Positions 56,371 to 64,000 of a stretch of DNA of 64,000 nt are shown piece by piece (position 1 is the first letter of the stretch; the number at the start of each line of letters is the position of its first letter). A model generated the notes under the pieces. The model was not told the origin of the DNA. It made no database searches and worked only from the letters and a program-made list of their open reading frames with translations. The position numbers and the translations under genes are program-made. This DNA is from Streptomyces broussonetiae (GTDB lineage: Bacteria; Actinomycetota; Actinomycetes; Streptomycetales; Streptomycetaceae): the NCBI RefSeq assembly GCF_009796285.1, contig NZ_CP047020.1, positions 4,650,001 to 4,714,000 on the forward strand, given 5' to 3'.

Positions 56371-59300
56371 CCGACTGCGCTGCCGTCACGCCGTCCAGTT
56401 CGTGCAGCACCTCGGCCACGCCGAACGACGCACCCCGGGTGCGTTCGGCCGCGTAACGGTCGGCCGGCAGGGCCGCGCGGGCGCCGGCGTGCACGCGGGC
56501 GGCGTCGGTGCGCTCCGGCTCGGGGCGTGGTGCGCCGGCGCGCCAGTGGTCCGCGGCGGCGTACAGCCGCAGCGCGCGCGGCAGGTCTCCGTGCCGGGCC
56601 AGCAGACCGGCCGCGGTGTCCACCACACCCGCCGTGATCGCTTCGGCGCACCGCTGTGCCACGGCCTCGCGCAGCGCCTCGGCGAGGAGGGGCAGCCCGT
56701 GCAACGGTCCCGACTCGTCGGCGACGACGAGCGCCTCGACCATGCGCAGCCACGCTCCGAACTGCGGTGGCGGGGCGCTGCCGCGCGCCATCGCACGGCT
56801 TGCCTCGTACAGCTCGCGGGCGTGGGCCGTCTCCCGCTCGCGCAGGGCGATCTGGGCGCGCATCAGCAGCACGAAGGCCTTCGGCTCCCGTACCGCGTAG
56901 CGATCGGCGGCCGCTCCCGCCTCGTTCAGAAGGGCCAGCGCGGTCGTCGGGTCGCCGGTGCGGTAGGCGATCTCGGCGATCCGCGCCACCAGGAACGGCG
57001 ACTCGGCGTGGGCACCCACCTCGTGGGCGAGGCGCAGCGCTTCCTCGTACTCACCGCGGGCCTCCTCGAACCGGCCACGCGCCATGGCCGCCTCGCCCGC
57101 CGCGCTGCACACCTGCGCCCCCATCCAGCGGTCCCCGACCCGTCGGGTGAGCGTGCGCAGCTCGGCCAGGTCCTCGTCCACACCCCGCAGGTTGCCCGGG
57201 GAGTCGACGGTCACGTGGGTGCGGTACATCAGGGCGACGCCGACCTCCCAGTCCCCGCCGTACGCACGGCAACTGGCGACGGCGGCGGCCAGGTCCGGGC
57301 CGAGGTCCGCCGGACCGCCCAGGTAGTAGGCGGTGAGCGGCCAGACGATGCCGGGGAACCGGGCCGCCCGGGGGCCGCCGGGCTCGTAGGCGGCCCGCAC
57401 GCGCGCGACGTACTGCGGGGCGCGCGAGTCGGCGACGAGGTGGTCCGTGCTCGACTCCGAGGTCAGGAACAGGTGGAGCATCCGCAGGTCCATCCGCAGC
57501 TCCCGCAGCGGATGCCCGGCCTCGCCGTCGGGCGCGGCGAGGAGGGCGCCGACCGGATCGGCCACCTCGACCAGCGCCGCCAGACCGCCACCGGTGCGCA
57601 GGGTGTCCGACATGCCGGTCGCCGTCAGGGTGTCCAGGGCCACGCCCAGGCGGAGCACCAGGTGGACCCGGGCGACGGCCTCCTGGCGGTGGTTGCGCAG
57701 CCACCAGAACCAGCCCATGGCGAGGGTGACCGCGCCCGCCTCCGCCTCGTCGCCGGCGCGCACCGCGCGGTCCAGCGCCGCCCGGATGTTGTCCAGCTCG
57801 CTCTCCAGGCGGGCGATCCAGGGCAGTTGGGCCGCCGAGCGCAGCAGCGGGTCCGCCTCCTCGACCAGCGCGCGCACCCACGCGCGGTGCCGGTGCTCGG
57901 CGGCGGCGCGCACTCCGGGGGCCTCGGCGGCACGCTCCGTGGCGTACTCGTGGATGGTCTCCAGCATGCGGTACCGCATGCCACCGCAGCCGTCGGGGCC
58001 GGTGGGAGCGGCCACGACGAGGGACTTGTCCACGAGGGCACCGATCAGGTCGGCGGCCGGGCCGGTGCACACGGCCTCGGCCGCCGCGAGGTCCCAGCCG
58101 CCGGCGAACACCGAGACCTCGCGCAGCACCGTGCGCTCGCGCTCGTCGAGCAGGTCCCAGGACCAGTCGACGACCGCGCGCAGGGTCTGCTGGCGGGGCA
58201 GGACCGTACGGCTTCCGGAGGTGAGCAGGCGGAAGCGGTCGTCGAGCCGGTCGGCGATCTGCCGCGGGGTCAGCAGCCTGAGCCGGGCCGCGGCCAGCTC
58301 GATGGCGAGCGGCAGCCCGTCCAGGCGGCGGCAGATCTCCGCCACGGCCTCGGTGTCGGCGGGCACCGCGCCGGCGTCGGGACGGACGGCCTTCGCGCGC
58401 TCGGCGAAGAGGCGGTGCGCCTGCTCCGGGACGAGGGGCTCGACCGGGCGCACCGACTCACCGGGGACACCCAGGGGTTCACGGCTGGTCGCGAGGATCG
58501 TGAGCCCGGGGCAGTGGGTGAGGAGGGTCTCGGCGAGGGCGGCGACCGCGCCGATGACATGCTCGCAGTTGTCAAGGATCAGGAGCTGCCTGCGCTGGGC
58601 GCAGTGCTCGATCAGCTGGGCGACGGGGTCGTCCTGCTGGGTCGCCGGCTCGTTGGTGAGCAGCACGGTCTCGCGCAGACCGAGCGCACTGACCACCGCG
58701 CCGGGCACCGCCTCCGGGTGGTCGAGCGGGGCCAGCTCGACCAGCCATGCCTGCGGGAGCCCTGCGGCGGCCTCCTCGGCGAGACGGGTCTTTCCCGAGC
58801 CGCCCGGTCCGGTGAGGGTGACCAGGCGGTCCCTGTGCAAGTCGGAACGAATGGCCTCGAGTTCTGGTTCCCGCCCGACGAAGGACGTCAGGCGGGGGCG
58901 GAGATTGCCGGTGCGCTCGGGGGGTTGGGCGTGGGGCGCGGGCGGTGTCGGCGGCTCCGGCTCGCGCCCGTCGAGCAACGACGCGTGCAGGGATCGGAGT
59001 TCGGGGCCCGGGTCGGTGCCGAGGGTCTCGGCGAGGGCGCGTCGGGCGGACTCGTACGCGGCGAGGGCGTCGGCGGGGCGGCCCGTGTCGCGCAGGGCGC
59101 GGATGAGGAGGGCGTGCAGCGGCTCGTCCAGCGGGTGGGCCGTGGTGAGTTCCGTCAGCTCCGGTACGACCTCGGGGGCGCGGCCGAGGTCGAGGGCGGC
59201 GGCAGCCCGGGCGCGGGTCGCCGCCAGGCGCAGGGCCTGCGGACGGGTGGCCGCGGTGCGGTCGGGGAGGTCGGCGAGGGCGGGACCGCGCCAGAGGGCG

Positions 59301-59680
59301 AGGGCCTCGGTGAGGGCGCGGTGGGCGGTGGCCGGGTCGCCCGCGGCCAGGGCCGCGGTACCGGTGTGGGTGAGCCGCTCGAAGACGTACAGGTCGATGT
59401 CGTCCTCGGTCGCTTCGAGGCGGTAGCCGCCGGGGGTGGAGGCGATGGTGTGGCGGCCGAGGGTACGGCGCAGGCGGCCGACGAGGGCCTGGAGGGCGGC
59501 GGGGGCGTCCTGGGGCGGGTCGTCCGCCCATACCTCGTCGATCAGGGTTTCGGGGGTGGCCGTGCGGGCGGGGCGCAGGGCGAGGGCGGTGAGCAGCGTG
59601 CGCAGGCGGGGGCCGCCGATGGCTACGGGGGTGCCCTGGTCGTCCGCCGCTTGGGCCACGCCCAGGATTCTGTACCGCAT
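56357..59680 (-). CDS. BTAD/NB-ARC/TPR regulator (AfsR/SARP-like, large)
   Basis: 1107 residues from ATG 59680 (MRYRILGVAQ). The N-terminal winged helix (about 1-95; GPRLRTLLTALALRPA, LIDEVWADDPP, GRLRRTLGRHTI) is followed by the BTAD domain (about 100-245). The NTPase domain is intact: Walker A LTGPGGSGKTRLAEEAA, Walker B LLILDNCEHVIGA, and LPLAIELAAARLRLL. A C-terminal TPR-like helical repeat part ends near AIGR. These STAND regulators often switch on secondary metabolism. The gene is convergent with the sigma-factor gene, overlapping it by 14 bp. Confidence 0.88.
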   Translation of the reverse strand: MRYRILGVAQAADDQGTPVAIGGPRLRTLLTALALRPARTATPETLIDEVWADDPPQDAPAALQALVGRLRRTLGRHTIASTPGGYRLEATEDDIDLYVFERLTHTGTAALAAGDPATAHRALTEALALWRGPALADLPDRTAATRPQALRLAATRARAAAALDLGRAPEVVPELTELTTAHPLDEPLHALLIRALRDTGRPADALAAYESARRALAETLGTDPGPELRSLHASLLDGREPEPPTPPAPHAQPPERTGNLRPRLTSFVGREPELEAIRSDLHRDRLVTLTGPGGSGKTRLAEEAAAGLPQAWLVELAPLDHPEAVPGAVVSALGLRETVLLTNEPATQQDDPVAQLIEHCAQRRQLLILDNCEHVIGAVAALAETLLTHCPGLTILATSREPLGVPGESVRPVEPLVPEQAHRLFAERAKAVRPDAGAVPADTEAVAEICRRLDGLPLAIELAAARLRLLTPRQIADRLDDRFRLLTSGSRTVLPRQQTLRAVVDWSWDLLDERERTVLREVSVFAGGWDLAAAEAVCTGPAADLIGALVDKSLVVAAPTGPDGCGGMRYRMLETIHEYATERAAEAPGVRAAAEHRHRAWVRALVEEADPLLRSAAQLPWIARLESELDNIRAALDRAVRAGDEAEAGAVTLAMGWFWWLRNHRQEAVARVHLVLRLGVALDTLTATGMSDTLRTGGGLAALVEVADPVGALLAAPDGEAGHPLRELRMDLRMLHLFLTSESSTDHLVADSRAPQYVARVRAAYEPGGPRAARFPGIVWPLTAYYLGGPADLGPDLAAAVASCRAYGGDWEVGVALMYRTHVTVDSPGNLRGVDEDLAELRTLTRRVGDRWMGAQVCSAAGEAAMARGRFEEARGEYEEALRLAHEVGAHAESPFLVARIAEIAYRTGDPTTALALLNEAGAAADRYAVREPKAFVLLMRAQIALRERETAHARELYEASRAMARGSAPPPQFGAWLRMVEALVVADESGPLHGLPLLAEALREAVAQRCAEAITAGVVDTAAGLLARHGDLPRALRLYAAADHWRAGAPRPEPERTDAARVHAGARAALPADRYAAERTRGASFGVAEVLHELDGVTAAQSAIGR

Positions 59681-59855
59681 CCGGTCATTGTCGCCGGGGT
59701 GCGGGGTCGGGGCACGGGGGTTTCGTCCTCCGCGGTTCGCCGGGGCGCGGGGAACCGCGCGACCGGCCACGACGGGCCCGCAGCCGGGAACGGCGGGGGC
59801 GGTCCCCTTCAGCTGGGCTCACGCATACGGCTCGGCTCACGCATGTGGTCCCCGC

Positions 59856-61931
59856 TCACGCACCGGATGCCAAGGCTCCCCTTCTCGGCTGGATCCCGGA
59901 GGGCACCGCACGCGCCCGTGCCGGTGTTCCCGTCCAGCAGGTGCCGCGGCGGGCGAGGAGGCGGTGGAGCCAGAGTTCGAGGGAGACCAGGTCGGCCAGG
60001 CCGTCCAGGGGGAGGGCGTCGCCGGCCGCTGCCGAGTGGAGGGCTTCGCGGACGACCTGGGCCTCCACCAGGCCGGCGTCGGCGAGGAGGGGGGTGGCGA
60101 AGAGGTCCAGCAGCGGGTCGGCCGCCATGCGCAGGCCCGCGCGCGTGGCCGCTGCCGAGGAGGCGTGGGAGGGGGCTCCCCAGCCGGGCGGGAGGCCGGT
60201 GACGCCCGCGCCTTCCAGGACCGTTCGCAAAATCGCGGACCGAGCGCCCGGTTGGACGCGCAGGGCCTCCGGCAGCGCGCGGCAGGCGCGGACCACCTGG
60301 TTGTCGAGGAAGGGCGCGTGCAGGCGCTGGGAGCGGATCTCGGCGGCCTGTTCCAGAACGCGCAGGTCGGCGGCGGATCGCGCGAGCGCGGCACGCGCGC
60401 GGTGCTCGCCGGGGCGCTGGGCGCCGGTGCCGGAGCGGTCCGCCTCCGCCTGCAGCAGAACCGATACTTCGGCCAGCGCCTCCCCTGTCAGCCAGCGGGC
60501 GGCTGGCCCGGGTCTGGCCCAGGTCAGCGCGGCGAGGGACGCGCCGACCGCCCCCTTGGGCTCGTCGAAACGGCGCCGCATCAGCCGCTCGGCCAGCGCC
60601 TCCAGGCCGGCCCGGTAGGGGGTGCGGGCCAGGCGGCGGGCCGCGCCGTACACGCGCGCGGGGACCATCACCGAGCCGTCGGCCTTGGCGAGCGCGGCGA
60701 CCGGCCGGACCAGATGGCGCCGTTTGCGGTCCATGAGGAGGTCGGCGAGGCGGGCGGGGTGGGCGTCCAGGACCTGGCGGGCGCCGTGGCCGGTGAAGTG
60801 GTCGGCACTGCCGGAGGCGAGCCGGGCGCGGTGCCGGGCGGCCGTGACCAGGGAGGGTCCCGGTTCGTCGGTGAGGGGACCGTCGAGGTCGGCGTACGGC
60901 AGGGTCTCCTCGCCTCCGGTGACCACCACGTGGTGCAGGCGGGGGTTCGCGGCAAGCGCTCCCGCACGTTCGACCTCGGCCTCGCGGCCGCCTACGGCCA
61001 GGTCGTTGAAGGTGACGGCGAGGAGCCGCTCGCCGGCGCCCGTGCCGTGGCCGAGCAGCGTGCCGGGCCGGCCGGGCAGCCCTGCGGCCAGCAGGGCGAG
61101 GGTGGCGGAGGCCGGGCCGCCGGAGAGGTCGGCGCCGATGCCGGGCACGGGCATCCCGCGCCGGGCGCGCCGCTCGGCCGGGCCCATGCCGGGCACCGGC
61201 CCGGGGTCGAGGCCGGGCACGTGCCGCGGTGCCGACAACCGCGCGCGTACCGCCTCCACGAGCGCGTCCCGTACGGCGTCCACGGCGTGGTCGGGGTCGG
61301 CCGTGGGCGCGGCCACGGCGAGGGAGGCGACCGGCTCGTACCCGGCGATCTCGCGTGTCCCGGCGCGCAGCACGAGCGCGTGCCCCGGCGGAATGCGCCG
61401 CACACCCTCGTACGGGGTGGAGTCGCGCAGCGCGGCCGGTACGTCGGGGGCGGCGAGCAGGGCGGCCAGGTGGCCGAAGTCGAGGTTGGCCTCGATGAGG
61501 TCGGCGAGGGGCAGGGCGGCGGTGGCGTAGGCCGTGCCGCCGGCCCAGGGGGTGTGGAACACCGGGTGGGCGCCCGCGAGATCGCCGCAGACGGTGATGC
61601 GCCGGCCCACCTTGACGACGGCGGTGTAGCTGCCCGGCCAGGTGGTCAGATGGCGCAGTGCGCCCCCGCGCGCGGTGAACAGGGCGCGCCGCAGCTCTTC
61701 GTCGGAGGCGCCGCAGATGCCGAGGACGGCGATGCGGTTGTCCGCGTCGGCCTTCACCACGCGCACCTCGTCCGGGCGCCAGTCGCCGACCGCCCACAGC
61801 GGATCCGGGTCGCCCCACAGGAGTTGGGAGCCGACCGGGTGCACGGTCTCGCCGTCGTATCCGGTGGCGCCCGCGGAGCCGATCCCGGCGACGCCCGGGG
61901 CGGTGCTGCTCCAACCCACCAACCACCGCAT
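59856..61931 (-). CDS. Asparagine-synthetase-like (lasso-cyclase-like) protein with altered active sites
   Basis: 691 residues from ATG 61931, with GGAGG 5 bases upstream. The N-terminal class II amidotransferase fold lacks the catalytic Cys2 (it starts MRWLVGWSS), as in lasso-peptide cyclases and beta-lactam synthetase. The C-terminal synthetase domain has GADLSGGPASATLALLA where the PPi loop is normally SGGxDS, so Asp is replaced by Ala. LTDEPGPSLVTAARHRARL, ADHFTGHGARQVLDAHPARL and HAPFLDNQVVRACRALP are recognisable. It may make an amide bond on a peptide or small molecule, or be catalytically dead. No precursor peptide, leader peptidase or RRE protein is visible nearby. Confidence 0.8.
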   Translation of the reverse strand: MRWLVGWSSTAPGVAGIGSAGATGYDGETVHPVGSQLLWGDPDPLWAVGDWRPDEVRVVKADADNRIAVLGICGASDEELRRALFTARGGALRHLTTWPGSYTAVVKVGRRITVCGDLAGAHPVFHTPWAGGTAYATAALPLADLIEANLDFGHLAALLAAPDVPAALRDSTPYEGVRRIPPGHALVLRAGTREIAGYEPVASLAVAAPTADPDHAVDAVRDALVEAVRARLSAPRHVPGLDPGPVPGMGPAERRARRGMPVPGIGADLSGGPASATLALLAAGLPGRPGTLLGHGTGAGERLLAVTFNDLAVGGREAEVERAGALAANPRLHHVVVTGGEETLPYADLDGPLTDEPGPSLVTAARHRARLASGSADHFTGHGARQVLDAHPARLADLLMDRKRRHLVRPVAALAKADGSVMVPARVYGAARRLARTPYRAGLEALAERLMRRRFDEPKGAVGASLAALTWARPGPAARWLTGEALAEVSVLLQAEADRSGTGAQRPGEHRARAALARSAADLRVLEQAAEIRSQRLHAPFLDNQVVRACRALPEALRVQPGARSAILRTVLEGAGVTGLPPGWGAPSHASSAAATRAGLRMAADPLLDLFATPLLADAGLVEAQVVREALHSAAAGDALPLDGLADLVSLELWLHRLLARRGTCWTGTPARARAVPSGIQPRRGALASGA

Positions 61932-62654
61932 CGACGCCTCCACAGGCTGTGGACAACCAGTGCACCGTACGAACCGGTCCCCATGCTGCCATGAAGAACG
62001 CGCCGGGGAGGGGCGGCGGCACCGGCTTCGATCGAGGGAAGTACAAGGGCCGCGCCGGCACGACGCAAGGGCGGAACAAGGAACTTACGAGAGAAGCCCG
62101 AGGCAGGAGCCCGGCAGGGGCGACTCGAATGCGCCCCCCGTACGCTCCCCCAAGACGCCCTTCACGCCCTCAAGTTGCAAGGTGGGAGCGGTTGTCGACC
62201 GCGTCGAACCGGGGCGATTTTCAGCCAAATACGCTGAGCGAAACTTGAATTGAGCACGCTCCGTACAGGCCTGCGGAACGCGCGACAGTGCGGACACGCG
62301 CACAGTCCGGGAGGCGGGCATCGCCTCCCGGACCGGTCCGCCACCCGCGGGGATGAAGGTGGCGGTGTCCCCCAGCCCACTGGATCCAGTACAGCGGGCC
62401 GACCCACGCAAGAGCCATGGAACCGCTCCCCCGGTGGCCGGAGAAGAGCGCACGGGCAGGCGCACGGCCACACGCACGGGGGCACGCGGCGACAGGCCGT
62501 GCACGGTGCGTACAGGGCCGCACTTCCGTACGGACCACAATCCCGCCATCCGGAACAATGCCCCTTAACGCTTGGGATGCGGCGAACTACGCTGGGTTTA
62601 CGAATGCCGCGTGGTTATGCCATCGCGGCAGCCGTCTGTGTCGAGGGGTGGCGC
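61932..62654. other. Divergent intergenic region with weak coding potential
   Basis: About 720 bp between the two divergent genes. ORFs on both strands lack domains and good ribosome sites. It holds a hairpin at 62305-62333 and two similar segments at 61952-61984 and 62491-62523 whose differences fall at every third base. The upstream region of the HTH/TPR gene (62560-62654) is AT-richer, as for a promoter. Confidence 0.45.
62305..62333. terminator. Perfect 12-bp hairpin
   Basis: GTCCGGGAGGCG and CGCCTCCCGGAC around GGCAT. No T run on either side. It could be a terminator or a regulatory hairpin; no neighbouring gene end is known. Confidence 0.5.
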
Positions 62655-64000
62655 ATGTCCAGGGAGCAACGCGGGCCGAACGAAAAGCTCGGCGCCGTTC
62701 TCGCCCTCGCGGGAATCAGCAACGCAGGGCTCGCGCGACGCGTCAACGACCTTGGCGCTCAACGCGGGTTGACTCTTCGCTACGACAAGACCTCGGTGGC
62801 GCGCTGGGTGTCGAAGGGGATGGTGCCGCAGGGCGCGGCACCGCACCTCATCGCCGCCGCCATCGGGCAGAAGCTCGGCCGTCCGGTGCCGCTCCACGAG
62901 ATCGGCCTGGCGGACGCGGATCCCGCGCCCGAAGTGGGCCTCGCCTTTCCCAGGGACGTAGGACAGGCGGTGAAGTCGGCGACGGAGCTGTACCGCCTCG
63001 ACTTCGCCGGACGCCGGGCCGGTGCCGGCGGCATCTGGCAGTCGCTCGCCGGATCGTTCGCAGTGAGCGCATACGCAACGCCCGCCTCACGATGGCTGAT
63101 AACCCCCGCCGACAGCTCGGTCGCGCGTGAGACGGGGTCCGCCGAGGGCTCCGGCGCACCGATCAAAGTCGGCCACAGCGACGTGCAGAAGCTGCGGGAG
63201 GCCGCCGAGGACGCCCGCAGGTGGGACTCCAAGTACGGCGGCGGGGACTGGCGTTCGTCGATGGTGCCGGAGTGCCTGCGGGTGGAGGCGGCACCACTGC
63301 TGCTCGGCTCCTACTCGGACGAGGTGGGCCGCGCGCTGTTCGGGGCGTCCGCCGAACTCACCCGGCTCGCCGGCTGGATGGCCTTCGACACCGGCCAGCA
63401 GGAAGCCGCGCAGCGGTACTACATCCAGGCGCTGCGGCTCGCGCGCGCGGCGGCGGACGTCCCCCTCGGGGGGTACGTCCTCGCCTCGATGTCGTTGCAG
63501 GCCACCTACCGCGGCTTCGGTGACGAGGGCGTCGACCTGGCACAGGCGGCCCTGGAGCGCAACCGGGGGCTGGCGACCGCCCGCACGATGAGCTTCTTCC
63601 GGCTGGTCGAGGCGCGGGCCCACGCGCGCGCAGGAGACGCGCAGGCGGCGGGTGCGGCGCTGAAGGCCGCGGAGGGGTGGCTCGAGCGGTCCAGGGAAGG
63701 CGACAACGATCCGTCCTGGCTTGGTTTCTATGGATACGACCGCTTTGCCGCCGATGCCGCCGAATGCTACCGGGATCTGAAGGCTCCTCGGCAGGTGCGG
63801 CGATTCACCGAGCAGGCCCTGTCGAAGCCGACCGAGGAGTTCGTGCGGTCGCACGGGCTGCGGCTGGTCGTCTCGGCCGTCGCCGAGCTGGAGTCGGGGA
63901 ATCTCGACGCCGCGTGCGAGCAGGGGGTGCGGGCCGTGGAGGTGGCCGGGCGGATCTCGTCGGCCCGGACGACCGAGTACGTGAAGGACCTGCTGCACCG
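62655..64000 (+). CDS. HTH/TPR sporulation-associated regulator, NsdA-like (3' end outside window)
   Basis: The frame is open to the last base; 448 residues are visible from ATG 62655, with GAGGGG 7 bases upstream. The N-terminal helix-turn-helix-like part reads KLGAVLALAGISNAGLARRV, then TSVARWVSKGMVP. The rest is helical repeats of TPR type (ELTRLAGWMAFDTGQQEAAQ, RYYIQALRLARAA, DLAQAALERNRGLATARTMS). This layout matches the NsdA group, which represses sporulation and antibiotics in Streptomyces. Position next to the asparagine-synthetase-like gene fits S. coelicolor SCO4114 (from memory). Confidence 0.82.
   Translation, partial: MSREQRGPNEKLGAVLALAGISNAGLARRVNDLGAQRGLTLRYDKTSVARWVSKGMVPQGAAPHLIAAAIGQKLGRPVPLHEIGLADADPAPEVGLAFPRDVGQAVKSATELYRLDFAGRRAGAGGIWQSLAGSFAVSAYATPASRWLITPADSSVARETGSAEGSGAPIKVGHSDVQKLREAAEDARRWDSKYGGGDWRSSMVPECLRVEAAPLLLGSYSDEVGRALFGASAELTRLAGWMAFDTGQQEAAQRYYIQALRLARAAADVPLGGYVLASMSLQATYRGFGDEGVDLAQAALERNRGLATARTMSFFRLVEARAHARAGDAQAAGAALKAAEGWLERSREGDNDPSWLGFYGYDRFAADAAECYRDLKAPRQVRRFTEQALSKPTEEFVRSHGLRLVVSAVAELESGNLDAACEQGVRAVEVAGRISSARTTEYVKDLLH

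Noticed and set aside
61949..62568. Possible lasso precursor peptide next to the asparagine-synthetase-like gene
   Set aside because: No short ORF has a leader ending in Thr-x followed by a Gly-started core with Asp/Glu at position 7-9, and no RRE or leader peptidase gene is near.

Overview
The window is high-GC DNA with almost saturated GC at third codon positions, GTG and TTG starts, and an rRNA operon without spacer tRNA. Together with mycothiol synthesis, PHO boxes, a BTAD regulator and a sporulation-associated HTH/TPR protein, this points to a Streptomyces chromosome, in the core rather than an arm. From memory of S. coelicolor (not searched), gene content and much of the order match its SCO4114-SCO4145 neighbourhood.

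Layout. 1-7.5 kb: an HtrA-type protease (5' end outside the window), a MprAB-like two-component system, a decayed ABC exporter, two paralogous 38-residue Lys/Pro-rich proteins, mycothiol synthase, and a YtrA-type GntR regulator whose ABC partner genes survive only as a fused remnant. 7.6-20.1 kb: phosphate economy: polyphosphate kinase, a CHAD protein and a Nudix hydrolase; a lipoprotein; a CsoR repressor with its operator; a PhoU-like protein with a Pit transporter; and pstSCAB on the minus strand behind a PHO box. 20.4-32.5 kb: mostly export and envelope genes: a Tat-type flavin oxidase, a PAP2 phosphatase, an SLT-NlpC/P60 wall hydrolase, a membrane Ser/Thr kinase, a V8-like protease, a short-chain dehydrogenase with a divergent TetR regulator, and two tandem S53 peptidases sharing an upstream palindrome.

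32.8-40.0 kb: a six-gene set resembling the inner-membrane core of a type IV secretion system (VirB2-, VirB8-, VirB6-, VirB3/B4-, VirB4- and VirD4-like), with no relaxase in view. 40.0-41.2 kb: a GNAT acetyltransferase and an isochorismatase-fold hydrolase. 41.2-47.05 kb: a complete rrn operon on the minus strand (16S-23S-5S) with tandem promoters. 47.1-53.1 kb: a MarR/MFS pair, a methyltransferase, a PAS-PP2C-ATPase regulator and NDH-2. 53.4-64 kb: a TetR regulator (probable AtrA), a sigma factor fused to an anti-sigma-like segment, a membrane segment and an NPCBM domain, a large BTAD/NB-ARC/TPR regulator, an asparagine-synthetase-like protein lacking key residues, and an HTH/TPR protein cut by the window end.

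The best candidates for something not well described are the relaxase-less secretion-like cluster (perhaps with the SLT-NlpC/P60 protein as its wall hydrolase), the membrane-anchored sigma factor, the orphan asparagine-synthetase-like enzyme, and the pair of tiny Lys/Pro-rich proteins with an in-frame 15-bp repeat running through a stop codon.
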